DNA of 64,000 bases from an uncultured Acidobacteriia bacterium (GCA_903929755.1 CAIYVZ010000153.1:34968-98967); one strand, 5' to 3'. Counted from the stretch's first letter, positions 18,431-27,256 are shown. Numbers and translations: made by a program. The notes: a model not told the origin generated them from the letters alone.

Positions 18431-18454
18431 GGGGCCGGATACAAGCCGGTCCCC
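18431..18454. terminator. Hairpin between convergent genes
   Basis: GGGGCCGG (18431-18438) pairs with CCGGTCCCC (18446-18454) with one bulged T and a 7-base loop. It lies between the phage-like gene and convergent queD; no clear U-tract follows. Confidence 0.4.
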
Positions 18455-18461
18455 TGTCCTG

Positions 18462-18836
18462 CTACTTAGGCCGGTAAGTGGCGCACTGAATGTCTGTTTC
18501 CCAGACCTTCACTTCTTTCACTTCCACCGGAACTCCAACCTTCAAGCCTTCCTGCAGCTTCGTGCAGAAATACCAGGCCATGTTCTCTGCCGTCGGGTTC
18601 AGTTCAATAAACGGCTCAATATCGTTGATGAACACATGGTCCAGCGGTTCGGAAATCGCGCGCAGCAACCGCTTCAGTTCCACGAAGTCGGCCAGCATGC
18701 CGGCATGATCCAGCGTTTCACCGCACAGCGTCACCTGCACCTTGTAGTTGTGCCCGTGCACGTTCTCGCACTTTCCGCGATAGTTGCGAAGGGCGTGGCC
18801 AGCGGCGAAAGTGTGTTCCACAGAGACTTCAAACAT
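18462..18836 (-). CDS. queD: 6-carboxytetrahydropterin synthase family protein
   Basis: Converts dihydroneopterin triphosphate to 6-carboxy-5,6,7,8-tetrahydropterin in queuosine synthesis; the same fold is 6-pyruvoyl-tetrahydropterin synthase. Zinc ligands are H14 (TFAAGH), H27 and H29 (NVHGHNY), and catalytic C23 (KCENVHGH) is present, as in QueD. At 124 residues it has normal length. The start overlaps the 3' end of dinG by 8 bases, so both are in one transcript. The other queuosine genes are not in the window. Confidence 0.9.
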   Translation of the reverse strand: MFEVSVEHTFAAGHALRNYRGKCENVHGHNYKVQVTLCGETLDHAGMLADFVELKRLLRAISEPLDHVFINDIEPFIELNPTAENMAWYFCTKLQEGLKVGVPVEVKEVKVWETDIQCATYRPK

Positions 18837-20799
18837 CGAAAAACTTCTCCACGTCTGCGATTTGCATGGTAAATGAATAGTCGGGCAGGCTGTCGAAAAA
18901 TACCTGGCCGTAACGCTGGTCGGTTATCCGGTTATCGAGCAGCACCAGCACCCCCCGATCGGAAGCCGTTCGAATCAAACGGCCAAAGCCTTGCTTGAGC
19001 GCGATGGCAGCCTGGGGAATTTGGTAATCGTAAAACGGCTTCCCCCCAGCTTCGCGAACATTTCGGATGCGGGCCTCGACCACAGGATCGTTCGGCACCG
19101 CAAACGGCAACTTATCAATAATAACGCAGCTAAGCTGCTCCCCCGGCACGTCAACTCCCTGCCAGAAGGCGGCGGTAGCGAAAAGGATAGAGTTGGGCTG
19201 GGCCAAAAACTCGTCCAGCAGCGCCATCCGGGGCATCGTTCCCTGCATCAGCGTGGGGTATTCGATCTCGAATGAAACTCGCTCATAGATCTGCCGCATC
19301 TGGCTGTAACTGGTAAAAAGACAGAATGCGCGGCCCTTGCTGGCGGCCAGAATCTTCACGATTTCGTCACTGGCCATTTGGATATACGCCGGGTTCGACG
19401 GGTGTGGCAAGTGGCGCGGGACATACAGCAGGGCCTGCGTCTGGTAGTCGAAATGGCTGGGGACCACCAGCGTCCGCGCGTCAGGCAGGCCGAGACGCGC
19501 CTGAACGTACTCGAAACCGCCGGCCACCGCCAGGGTAGCGGAAGTGAGAACGGCCGCATCCACCTTTTCCCAAAGCTGCTCCCGCAGAAGATGCGCAACG
19601 TCAATCGGGGTCGCCTGCAGGAAGACACCGTTGCGGCCCCGCCGGTCGATCCAGTGGACGAACGAGGGATCATCGCCCTCCATCAGGAAACGCAGCGCTT
19701 CGCGGAGTTCACTGGCCCGGCGAAACAGCGGAATCACTTCCGTAGGCGCGTCTTTTATAAGCTGCAGATGGCTCATCAGCAGGTCAAACGCCGCCATCAT
19801 ATCCACGTACAGTTCGGCGTTGCCACCCAGAAACTCCGGGCGACCACCAAAGCTGGCCCTGCCCTCGCCGCCCGGCAGCAGGGAGAAAAAGCTGATCGAG
19901 ATCTCCTCCAGCCGGATCAGGATCCGGTCCAGCTCTTCAGAACCGAACTTGCGGGTCCGCGAGAGCGCCGCAATATCGCGCCGGAGTTCCAGGATTCGGT
20001 ACGTGGAAACCTGGAAGCCAAAGTACTGCCCGGCAATGTCCTCAATATCGTGCGCTTCGTCGAAGATCACCGCCGTGTAGTCCGGCAGGATCTGCGCCAT
20101 CTCATCCCGCCGTACCGACAGATCCGCAAAGAACAGATGGTGGTTCACGATGATGATGTCGGCTTCCGTCGCACGCTGGTGCATCAGCGTGATGAAGCAT
20201 CGTTCGTACTGCTTGCACTTTGACCCGGCACACAACTCCGAGCGCGCATCAATCTTGCCCCAGGCAGTGGAATCTTCCGCCAGAGTCCGAATCTCCGCCC
20301 GATCCCCCACCTCCGAAGTCTGCTCCCACTCCTTGATGATCTGAAAATCGCCCACCTCTTCGAGGCCCGTCAGGATCGGCGTATTCTCGGCATCGTAGAT
20401 TTTCTGGCGACAAGCGTAGTTGCTGCGCCCCTTCATGTAGCAGACGTTCAGCTTTCGCCCAATCACTTTTTCCAGAAACGGGATATCACGAAAGAACAGC
20501 TGCTCCTGGAGCGCCTTGGTTCCGGTCGAGACAACTACACGACGCCCGGACAACAAAGCCGGCACCAGATAAGCGAGCGTCTTACCCGTTCCGGTCCCCG
20601 CTTCCACAATCAGCTTGCGGCCTTCCGCCAGCGCCAGATCCACCGCAAGCGCCATTTCCACCTGTCCCGGACGGGACTCAAAAGCGGGATGCGCCGCCGC
20701 CAGAGCTCCGCCGGGCTGAAAGAAACGCTTCACGATGCGACTCTGACTGGCCGCCGCTTGCCCGGTAATGTGGCTTCCAACTGTGGAGCTGGTGCTCAA
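18829..20799 (-). CDS. dinG: DinG/XPD-family iron-sulfur DNA helicase
   Basis: Superfamily 2 5'-3' DNA helicase. Walker A is VEAGTGTGKTLAYL (residues 65-78), the DEAH box is at 247-250 (VIFDEAHDIED), and four cysteines (C130, C190, C195, C201) form the iron-sulfur cluster domain. Motif VI is seen in KQGFGRLIRTASDRGVLVLL. At 656 residues it matches DinG-like proteins of Gram-positives and Acidobacteria. The TTG at 20799 is used because no in-frame ATG precedes the helicase core; it lacks a Shine-Dalgarno sequence, so the start is uncertain. It is divergent from the VbhA/Fic pair and overlaps queD downstream. Confidence 0.9.
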   Translation of the reverse strand: MSTSSTVGSHITGQAAASQSRIVKRFFQPGGALAAAHPAFESRPGQVEMALAVDLALAEGRKLIVEAGTGTGKTLAYLVPALLSGRRVVVSTGTKALQEQLFFRDIPFLEKVIGRKLNVCYMKGRSNYACRQKIYDAENTPILTGLEEVGDFQIIKEWEQTSEVGDRAEIRTLAEDSTAWGKIDARSELCAGSKCKQYERCFITLMHQRATEADIIIVNHHLFFADLSVRRDEMAQILPDYTAVIFDEAHDIEDIAGQYFGFQVSTYRILELRRDIAALSRTRKFGSEELDRILIRLEEISISFFSLLPGGEGRASFGGRPEFLGGNAELYVDMMAAFDLLMSHLQLIKDAPTEVIPLFRRASELREALRFLMEGDDPSFVHWIDRRGRNGVFLQATPIDVAHLLREQLWEKVDAAVLTSATLAVAGGFEYVQARLGLPDARTLVVPSHFDYQTQALLYVPRHLPHPSNPAYIQMASDEIVKILAASKGRAFCLFTSYSQMRQIYERVSFEIEYPTLMQGTMPRMALLDEFLAQPNSILFATAAFWQGVDVPGEQLSCVIIDKLPFAVPNDPVVEARIRNVREAGGKPFYDYQIPQAAIALKQGFGRLIRTASDRGVLVLLDNRITDQRYGQVFFDSLPDYSFTMQIADVEKFFDV

Positions 20800-20821
20800 G
20801 TCATTATCATGACAGGACCCG

Positions 20822-20848
20822 TTGAATCTGCCGCCGAAAAGCTATAAT
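20822..20848 (+). promoter_or_regulatory. Promoter candidate for the VbhA/Fic pair
   Basis: TTGAAT (20822-20827) and TATAAT (20843-20848) are separated by 15 bases, slightly short, with a perfect -10 box 20 bases before the antitoxin ATG at 20868. Confidence 0.45.
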
Positions 20849-20867
20849 TAACCTGGGAGATCGGGAA

Positions 20868-21083
20868 ATGCCAGTCCTTACAGATCATGACCAGGAAGTG
20901 CGCGCCAGAGAAATTGAGAACGCCCTGGCCAGCGTTCGCATGGAGGGCCTGGAACCTTCCGCCGAAGCAAAGGCTCTGTTTGAGCACTACGTGGATGGCG
21001 ATCTGACCGCGGAAGATTTGGACAGTGCCTTCGCAAGGCACCTCGAAAGCAAGCATGGACCCGTACGTCTACCCGGGAACTAA
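20868..21083 (+). CDS. VbhA-like antitoxin of a Fic protein
   Basis: A 71-residue protein with the Fic inhibitory helix motif (S/T)xxxE(G/N) at S22-G27 (SVRMEG), within IENALASVRMEGLEP. In VbhA-type antitoxins the Glu blocks ATP binding in the Fic active site. The rest (LFEHYVDGDLTAEDLDSAFA) matches the short helical antitoxin fold. GGGAG lies 8 bases before the ATG. It overlaps the Fic gene by 29 bases, as usual for this class. Confidence 0.88.
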   Translation: MPVLTDHDQEVRAREIENALASVRMEGLEPSAEAKALFEHYVDGDLTAEDLDSAFARHLESKHGPVRLPGN

Positions 21084-21642
21084 TGTCCTCAAAAACCTCC
21101 GGAACTATCGCGACCCGGGTCAACTGAGGGAGCTGGAAGCCGAAGCAACCAGCTGGCGCATCAGCCAACTGGAGCGCAAAGCACAGAAGGGCAAATTCGA
21201 TACCGCCCACCTCCAGGCCATCCACCGTCACATCTTTCAGGACGTCTACCCATGGGCCGGAGACCTGCGAACAGTCGATATCGCGCGTCCAGGCCAGTTC
21301 TATTTCGCCTTCAGCCACCAAATCCCGCCTTGCCTGCAACGCACCTTCGCCAACCTCAAAGAGGAACGCCACCTGAAAGGCACCACCCACCAGGACTTCT
21401 GCAAACGAGCCGCCTGGTACCTGGGCGAACTGAACGCCATCCACCCCTTTCGCGACGGCAACGGGCGCACCCAGCGCGAGTTCATCCGGCAACTCGGCCT
21501 GCATGGTGGCCATGTGCTCAATTGGGTCCGCGTTTCCCGCACGCAGATGTACTCCGCGTCCCACCTCAGTTTCCAGGCCGCCGACAACTCCGGGCTCGAA
21601 AATGTCCTGCTAACGGCGCTTGGGCACTCAGAGTTGCTATAA
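21055..21642 (+). CDS. Fic-domain AMP-transferase toxin
   Basis: Fic enzymes transfer AMP to proteins; class I members such as VbhT are held off by a separate antitoxin. The complete active-site motif HPFRDGNGRTQR is at residues 130-141, with the catalytic His, and GDLRTVDIARPGQFYFAFS forms the target-dock region. The ATG at 21055 (MDPYVYPGTNVLKNLRNYRD) fits the family start better than the in-frame ATG 30 bases earlier. It ends 9 bases before der, and the stop region CTATAATGA holds a TATAAT box that might serve der. Confidence 0.92.
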   Translation: MDPYVYPGTNVLKNLRNYRDPGQLRELEAEATSWRISQLERKAQKGKFDTAHLQAIHRHIFQDVYPWAGDLRTVDIARPGQFYFAFSHQIPPCLQRTFANLKEERHLKGTTHQDFCKRAAWYLGELNAIHPFRDGNGRTQREFIRQLGLHGGHVLNWVRVSRTQMYSASHLSFQAADNSGLENVLLTALGHSELL

Positions 21643-21651
21643 TGACAATAC

Positions 21652-22992
21652 ATGCCGAACGAACTGCCAGCGATTGTGATCGTTGGGCGACCGAATGTCG
21701 GCAAATCCACCCTCTTCAACCGGATCACCGGACAGCGGCGCGCGATTGTCGGCGATGAGCCGGGTATCACTCGCGACCGCCTCCACGGCGAAGCCAAGTA
21801 CGAAGGCCGCCGGTTTGAACTGATCGACACGGGTGGAATTGTCGTCGATGATGCGGATTTCATTCCGAGCCAAATCCTGAAGCAGGCCCGCGTGGCGCTG
21901 CAGAAGGCGATCCACGTCATTTTCGTGGTGGATGGACGGTCGGAACTAACCGCCGCCGACCGCGAGCTGGCTCAACTGCTGCGGAAAACCGGGAAGCCTG
22001 TCACGCTGGCTGTCAATAAGGCCGATACCGGCCCGCGCCAGTCCCTCGTACACGACTTCTACTCCCTCGGCTTCAAGGACATCTACCCGGTTTCCGGCGA
22101 ACATGGCCTGGGCGTCGACCAGATGCTGGAACACCTGACGGTCGGAATCCCGGAAGGTCCCGACGACGACGACGCGCCAACCGCCGAAGATGCAGAACCG
22201 GAAATGCCTGTCATTCGCGTGGCCATCATTGGCCGCCCGAACGCCGGCAAGTCCACCCTGCTCAACTCCCTCATCGGTGAAGAGCGCACCATCGTCTCGC
22301 CCGTAGCAGGAACCACCCGCGACTCCGTCGATGAAGAAATTGAAAACCACGGTGTTCGCTACGTTTTCATCGACACCGCCGGTATCCGCCGCAAGGGTAA
22401 AACCAAGCTGATGGCGGAAAAGATGAGCGTCGTGATGGCGCGCCGCAACATTCGTATGGCGGACGTTGTCATCGTCGTCATGGATGCCAGCGAGGGCGTG
22501 CTCGGTCTGGACGCCACTATTGCCGGTTACGCCCATGAAGGCGGTCGCTCCGTCATCCTCTGCGTCAACAAGTGGGATCTCATCGATTCGGCCAAGAAGA
22601 CCGAATTCGAGGAAAATCTCCGCTACAACATCAAATTCCTCGAATACGCGCCGTCGGTCTACCTGTCTGCCCTCACCGGCGCCAGCGTGAAGCACCTGTT
22701 CCCGGTCGTGAAGGAATGCTACCAAAATGCACGCAAACGAGTGACCACCGGCGAACTCAACCGCTTCGTGGAAACGCTGCGTTTTGAAGAGCGCAAGATT
22801 CTCTACATCACGCAGGCCAGCGTCAAGCCGCCGTCATTCATCCTTTTTACCGATAAATCCGGCCCGCTCCACTTCTCTGACGAACGCTACATCATCAACC
22901 AGCTGCGGAAACGCTTCGGCTTCGAGGGTACGCCCATCGAACTGAAGATCCGTGGCCGATTGCGCAAAAAAGATCGCCCGGCACTCCGCTAG
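21652..22992 (+). CDS. der: Ribosome biogenesis GTPase Der (EngA)
   Basis: Essential double GTPase acting in 50S ribosome assembly. Both G domains are seen: GRPNVGKSTLFNRITGQRRA (residues 11-30) with DTGG and NKAD, and GRPNAGKSTLLNSLIGEERT with DTAG and NKWD, followed by the KH-like C-terminal domain ending ELKIRGRLRKKDRPALR. The 446-residue length is standard. It starts 9 bases after the fic stop with no clear Shine-Dalgarno site (AATGACAATAC). Confidence 0.97.
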   Translation: MPNELPAIVIVGRPNVGKSTLFNRITGQRRAIVGDEPGITRDRLHGEAKYEGRRFELIDTGGIVVDDADFIPSQILKQARVALQKAIHVIFVVDGRSELTAADRELAQLLRKTGKPVTLAVNKADTGPRQSLVHDFYSLGFKDIYPVSGEHGLGVDQMLEHLTVGIPEGPDDDDAPTAEDAEPEMPVIRVAIIGRPNAGKSTLLNSLIGEERTIVSPVAGTTRDSVDEEIENHGVRYVFIDTAGIRRKGKTKLMAEKMSVVMARRNIRMADVVIVVMDASEGVLGLDATIAGYAHEGGRSVILCVNKWDLIDSAKKTEFEENLRYNIKFLEYAPSVYLSALTGASVKHLFPVVKECYQNARKRVTTGELNRFVETLRFEERKILYITQASVKPPSFILFTDKSGPLHFSDERYIINQLRKRFGFEGTPIELKIRGRLRKKDRPALR

Positions 22993-23035
22993 ACGCCGCT
23001 AGCCCCCGACCCCAAGCTTCGATACACTGGCCATC

Positions 23036-24127
23036 ATGGCTAAGCCCACACTGGAAATCTGGGTTGGCACCCGCAAGGGTGCCTTTGTGTTTCGTTCGAA
23101 GGACAGAAAAACCTGGGAACAGGAAGGTCCGCACTTCGCGGGCCTGGAAGTTCACCACGTTGCGCAGGACCCTCGCGAGCCCCACCGCTACTACGCGGCC
23201 GCCAACTCCCCCTGGTTCGGACCTCACCTCCACGCCAGCATGGATGGCGGAAAAACCTGGGCGCTTTCCGAGAAAGGCCTGGAAGTCAAAGGCCTTCCCA
23301 ACACCTCACTCACCCGCATCTGGCACATCGCTCCCGGCGCTGCCGATGACCCTGGCGCGGTCTGGCTCGGCGCCGACCCCGGAGTCCTCTTCCGCAGCGA
23401 AGATAATGGCGCCAACTGGAAAATGGTGAAAGGTCTGTCCCTCCACCCAACCCGCGAGAAATGGCAGCCCGGGGCCGGAGGCATGATGGTCCATTCCATT
23501 CAGCCTCTCGAAAAAGGCCGCGTCATCGTCGGCATCTCCGCCGCCGGAGCCTTCCGCACCTCCGACAACGGTAAGACCTGGGCTCCGTTCAATAAAAACG
23601 TCCTCGCCGATTTCTCCCCCGACAAATTCCCCGAAGTCGGCCAGTGCGTCCACAAACTGCTGGCCCATCCCCGCAGGCAAAACGAGCTTTATCAGCAAAA
23701 TCACTGCGGGGTCTACCGAGCTACCTTCAACGGCAAGCAGTGGACCGATATCTCGGAAGGGCTCCCCTCCCGCTTCGGTTTTGCCGCCGCCGTCCCCGCC
23801 GCCGAAGACAAGACCATCTTTACTGTCCCGATCAGCTCGCCGCAAAACCGCTGGGTAGCCGACGGAAAACTTCGTGTGGCGCGCAGCCGTGATGCCGGCA
23901 ACACCTGGGAACTCCTTACCAAAGGTCTGCCCCAGAAGGAGTGCTACGACCTGATCGTTCGCGAAGCCATGGCGGCAGACGCCCGGGATCCCGCCGGCGT
24001 CTACTTCGGCACCCACGGCGGTACCATGTATTACACTCGCAACGCGGGCAAATCCTGGGCTAAGTTGGCAAGCCACCTCCCCCCGGTTTACTCCGTTACA
24101 ACGGCAGTGCAAGCAGAGGCACAATAA
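23036..24127 (+). CDS. BNR/Asp-box repeat propeller protein
   Basis: A 363-residue predicted beta-propeller with five Asp-box motifs (SMDGGKTW, SEDNGANW, TSDNGKTW, SRDAGNTW, TRNAGKSW) at regular spacing. Such proteins are annotated as sialidase-like or glycosyl-hydrolase-like, but no catalytic Arg triad or Tyr/Glu pair is evident, so enzymatic activity is not claimed. No signal peptide is seen (MAKPTLEIWVGTRKGAFVFR). It may form a unit with the sugar-isomerase-like gene 4 bases downstream. Confidence 0.85.
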   Translation: MAKPTLEIWVGTRKGAFVFRSKDRKTWEQEGPHFAGLEVHHVAQDPREPHRYYAAANSPWFGPHLHASMDGGKTWALSEKGLEVKGLPNTSLTRIWHIAPGAADDPGAVWLGADPGVLFRSEDNGANWKMVKGLSLHPTREKWQPGAGGMMVHSIQPLEKGRVIVGISAAGAFRTSDNGKTWAPFNKNVLADFSPDKFPEVGQCVHKLLAHPRRQNELYQQNHCGVYRATFNGKQWTDISEGLPSRFGFAAAVPAAEDKTIFTVPISSPQNRWVADGKLRVARSRDAGNTWELLTKGLPQKECYDLIVREAMAADARDPAGVYFGTHGGTMYYTRNAGKSWAKLASHLPPVYSVTTAVQAEAQ

Positions 24128-24131
24128 TTCC

Positions 24132-25013
24132 ATGAATCGACGAGACATTCTGAAGTCCTTCCCGGCCCTGGCAGCCGCAGCGCAACTGAGCGCCCAAACC
24201 GCCTCCGTTACGCGGACAGGCCAGGGCAGACTTCGCCCAGGCCTGGTGGCCTATTCGTATCGCGGCCAGCTCGAAGCGAAGAAGATGTCGTACGAAGATT
24301 TGATCCGCATCACCGCGGATCTCGGCTTCGAGGGGCTCGACACCACCGTGTACTGGTTCCCGGACACCTCCGACGCCTACCTGGCGGGGCTCCGCCGCAC
24401 GGCGCACCGGAATGGCATCTCGCTGTACAGCGTCGCCGTCAGAGTCCGTCTCTGCCAGCCCACAAAGGAACTGCAGGACGCCGAAGTCGAGAGCGCGAAG
24501 AAATGGGTGGACGTAGCCCAGAAGCTCGGAGCAGGTCACGTCCGCGTCTTCGGCGGGACCGTCCCCAAGGGCGTCAGTGAAGCCCAGGCCATCGCATGGG
24601 CCGTCGAAGTCATGAAGCCTGCCTGTGCCTACGCCGGCACGAAAGGCATCACGCTCGGCATCGAAGACGATGGAGGGCTCAGCACCAACGCCGCCCCCAC
24701 CATCGAAATCATCAAAAAAGCCGACTCCCCCTGGGCCGGCATGAACGTCGATACCGGAAACTTCCCGAAGAACGGCTACGAACAGACGGCCATGTCCATC
24801 CCGTACGCCGTCAGCACCCACATCAAGCCTTATGTAACCGACGCCGAAGGCAAACGCCAGCCCGCCGACCTGGATCGCCTCTGCAACATGTTCGCCAACG
24901 GAGGCTACCGCGGCTTCGTCTCCCTGGAATATGAGGAGAAGGACCCGGAAATCGGGGTTCCGAAGCTGGCTCCGGAGCTAATTCGGGCGACAAGAAAATA
25001 TTCCGGCGTATAA
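24132..25013 (+). CDS. Tat-exported sugar phosphate isomerase/epimerase-like protein
   Basis: Xylose-isomerase-like TIM barrel of 293 residues. The Tat signal MNRRDILKSFPALAAAAQLS predicts periplasmic export, common for this family in Acidobacteria and Planctomycetes. Core motifs include GFEGLDTTVYWF, HVRVFGGTVPKG, LGIEDDGGLSTNA (metal-ligand Glu), GMNVDTGNFPKNGY and GFVSLEYEEKDPE (second metal-ligand Glu). The substrate is unknown. Confidence 0.87.
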   Translation: MNRRDILKSFPALAAAAQLSAQTASVTRTGQGRLRPGLVAYSYRGQLEAKKMSYEDLIRITADLGFEGLDTTVYWFPDTSDAYLAGLRRTAHRNGISLYSVAVRVRLCQPTKELQDAEVESAKKWVDVAQKLGAGHVRVFGGTVPKGVSEAQAIAWAVEVMKPACAYAGTKGITLGIEDDGGLSTNAAPTIEIIKKADSPWAGMNVDTGNFPKNGYEQTAMSIPYAVSTHIKPYVTDAEGKRQPADLDRLCNMFANGGYRGFVSLEYEEKDPEIGVPKLAPELIRATRKYSGV

Positions 25014-25042
25014 CGAAACCCCATAGACACTACAAGTAGAGT

Positions 25043-25087
25043 ATGGTTAAGTTAGTACATATGCACCACACCTCCTATAACGCATGA
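25043..25087 (+). CDS. Possible 14-residue leader peptide of infC
   Basis: ATG at 25043 opens MVKLVHMHHTSYNA and its TGA (25085-25087) overlaps the infC ATG as ATGA, so ribosomes ending here could start infC. AGAG lies just upstream. Four of the last ten residues before the end are His or Tyr. An internal in-frame ATG at 25061 gives the shorter MHHTSYNA. Not recognised as a known leader. Confidence 0.35.
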   Translation: MVKLVHMHHTSYNA

Positions 25088-25770
25088 TCCCAGGCCGCAA
25101 TTTCCCACCTCGCAAGCCGAGCCGCAGAGAAAACGTAAACGAATCGATTCGCGCGCGTGAAGTCCGGGCAGTTTTCCCGGACGGCACCGCGGAGGTCATG
25201 CCTACTGCGGCTGCTCTCCGCCGAGCGCAGGAACTGGGACTGGATTTGGTGGTTGTCTCACCAACCGCCGTGCCCCCGGTTGCTAAAGCGATCGACTATG
25301 GTCAATACCAGTACGAGCTGAAAAAGAAACAGCACGACGCCAAGAAGAAGCAGCATGTCGTTCAGGTGAAAGAGCTGAAGTTCCGGCCCAACACCGACGA
25401 ACATGACTACGAATTCAAGAAAGCGCATGCGATTCGCTTCCTCCAGGAAGGCAATCGTGTGAAAGCCCTGGTGCAGTTCCGTGGCCGCGAAATCGCGCAC
25501 ACGGATCTGGGCCGCAAGCTGCTTATGCGTTTTGCTGAGGATTTGACAGGCGTTGGTGCTATTGATGGCATGCCGCGACTGGAAGGTCGCAGCTTCCACG
25601 TGCTGATCAGCCCGGTCAAAGCGGCCGTTAAGGCTCCCACTCCAGTTGCGGCTCCGGCTCCGGCCCCGGCTGGTGCCAAGCCTGTCGCCGCTGCGCCTGT
25701 CTCAGCACCACCTGCTGCGCCAGTCTTAGCACCACCTGCTGCGCCTGCTCCCGTACCCGAACAGGGGTGA
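25084..25770 (+). CDS. infC: Translation initiation factor IF-3 with Ala/Pro-rich tail
   Basis: IF-3 binds the 30S subunit and checks start-codon pairing. The core is typical: ENVNESIRAREVRAVFPDGT at the N-terminal domain, DYGQYQYELKKKQHDAKKKQ in the linker, and KELKFRPNTDEHDYEFKKAH plus GRSFHVLISP in the C-terminal domain. The last 50 or so residues are a low-complexity Ala/Pro extension absent from E. coli IF-3. TAA precedes the ATG at 25084 in frame, so no longer form exists. There is no Shine-Dalgarno sequence; CACCTCCT, equal to the 16S rRNA tail, is present instead. The usual partners rpmI and rplT do not follow. Confidence 0.95.
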   Translation: MIPGRNFPPRKPSRRENVNESIRAREVRAVFPDGTAEVMPTAAALRRAQELGLDLVVVSPTAVPPVAKAIDYGQYQYELKKKQHDAKKKQHVVQVKELKFRPNTDEHDYEFKKAHAIRFLQEGNRVKALVQFRGREIAHTDLGRKLLMRFAEDLTGVGAIDGMPRLEGRSFHVLISPVKAAVKAPTPVAAPAPAPAGAKPVAAAPVSAPPAAPVLAPPAAPAPVPEQG

Positions 25771-27086
25771 GCTTCGGCTCTCTTCTCATCGGAATTCTGA
25801 CGCTGCCGGGTTTGCTCACGGCGGCAACACTCAATCTCCGCGCCGGGGATACGGTCCTTGACGCGCCTCTGAAAATTAAGACCAATACGGCTGTCCGCGG
25901 GAATCCCCGGGGCAGCCGTTTGCTTTTGAAGCCAGGCTTTTCCGGGACCGCCGCCATTGTGGTGGAAGGTGCGGTGAACGTCACCTTGTCTGGCTTTGAG
26001 ATTGTGGGCGACCGCACCGGGATGGGCTCCGAGTGGTATCTTCCCACCGGAGAAGCTGCTTTCGCCGACTATTACCCCGCAAACGGCATTCTGGTTCGGA
26101 AAAGTACCAACGTCACCATCCGGAACGTCCGCATTACCCGCATCCGAACTTTCCCGATCCTGGTGAACGCGTCATCCAGGGTTCTTATTGACGGCGTTCA
26201 AATTGAAGACTCCGGCAGCCTCAACAAAACCGGGCGCAATAACACCACCGGCGGCATTCTGTTCGAAGAGGGCGTCAGCAGCTTCGAAGTCCGCGCCTCC
26301 ATCCTGTCAAAAATTGCTGGCAACGCCATTTGGACCCATTCCTGGGCCAGATCCCCGCGCCAACGCGACGGAACGATCCGGAACAACACGATTACGACGG
26401 TTGGGCGCGATGCCATTCAAATAGGCCATGCCACAGAAGTCCGGGTAACCGGCAACAAAGGTTCGGAGATCGGTTTCCCTGCGGAGTGGGTCGATGTGGA
26501 GAATCACGGCGTCGGAGTCGCCCTCGATACCGCCGGTAATGTGGACCGAACTGTCTATGCGGACAATCATTTCACTGACGTGAACGGTCAGTGCATCGAC
26601 CTGGACGGGTTTCACGATGGGGAGGTCACCGGAAATTCCTGCGTAAACAAGCAGCCGCTGGAAGCCTACCCAGCGTCACACTACGGCATCGTCTTCGGCA
26701 ATAACGACCCCGGGATGAAGCCCGAGAAGACCCTGGTTCGAGGCAACACTTTGGAAGGTTTCGGCTACGGAGCGGTCTTCCTGGTCGGAACGGGCAATAC
26801 GGTTGAGGGTAACCGATTCCTGGACATCAACCGCGCGCGCTGCGGAGCCGAACCCCTTACCGCCCGCTGCAACTACGCTGTGGCCGAGCAACCCGACCTT
26901 CTGCGCAGCGGGATCTACCTGGCGGCAAACGGGGGACGCCCCACCGAAACCACCGGCAACATCATTCGTGGCAATACCGTGACCGGCTATGGCATGGACG
27001 CGCACTGCATCGCAACTGCACCCGGCGTGCAGGCATCGGCCAACACGATTACGAACAACACGTGTACCCCCAGCGGAAAACAGTAA
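25767..27086 (+). CDS. Secreted right-handed beta-helix protein
   Basis: A 439-residue parallel beta-helix protein of the pectate-lyase-like superfamily. GTG at 25767 overlaps the infC stop (GTGA). The signal peptide is MSFGSLLIGILTLPGLLTAA. Repeating coils such as NVTLSGFEIVGD, NVTIRNVRITRI, VLIDGVQIEDS, GTIRNNTITTVG and GNIIRGNTVTGYG give the helix. Seven cysteines are spread through the C-terminal half. Polysaccharide binding or cleavage is possible but no catalytic residues are assigned. Its coupling to infC is odd and may reflect a genome rearrangement. Confidence 0.82.
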   Translation: MSFGSLLIGILTLPGLLTAATLNLRAGDTVLDAPLKIKTNTAVRGNPRGSRLLLKPGFSGTAAIVVEGAVNVTLSGFEIVGDRTGMGSEWYLPTGEAAFADYYPANGILVRKSTNVTIRNVRITRIRTFPILVNASSRVLIDGVQIEDSGSLNKTGRNNTTGGILFEEGVSSFEVRASILSKIAGNAIWTHSWARSPRQRDGTIRNNTITTVGRDAIQIGHATEVRVTGNKGSEIGFPAEWVDVENHGVGVALDTAGNVDRTVYADNHFTDVNGQCIDLDGFHDGEVTGNSCVNKQPLEAYPASHYGIVFGNNDPGMKPEKTLVRGNTLEGFGYGAVFLVGTGNTVEGNRFLDINRARCGAEPLTARCNYAVAEQPDLLRSGIYLAANGGRPTETTGNIIRGNTVTGYGMDAHCIATAPGVQASANTITNNTCTPSGKQ

Positions 27087-27203
27087 TACCTCCTCCGCGC
27101 AAACCAGGGTAATAGTCAGCGCCCAAATACAGCGCTACCATCCTGGTTTCTACTCCGGGTTGTGCAGAGGCAAAGTTTGCAGGAGAATCCGGACTCCACA
27201 CGT

Positions 27204-27235
27204 GCAAAACCCCGCTGTTTAGGAGCGGGGTCTGC
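27204..27235 (+). terminator. Hairpin after the beta-helix gene
   Basis: ACCCCGCT (27209-27216) pairs with AGCGGGGT (27224-27231) with extra GCA/TGC flanks and a 7-base loop. Only A-rich sequence follows on this strand, so termination efficiency is unclear. Confidence 0.5.
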
Positions 27236-27256
27236 AAAACAAAGGAGTAGAAAGGA

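Noticed and set aside
21638..21643. TATAAT box as a firm der promoter
   Set aside because: No suitable -35 at 16-18 bases; kept only as a possibility.
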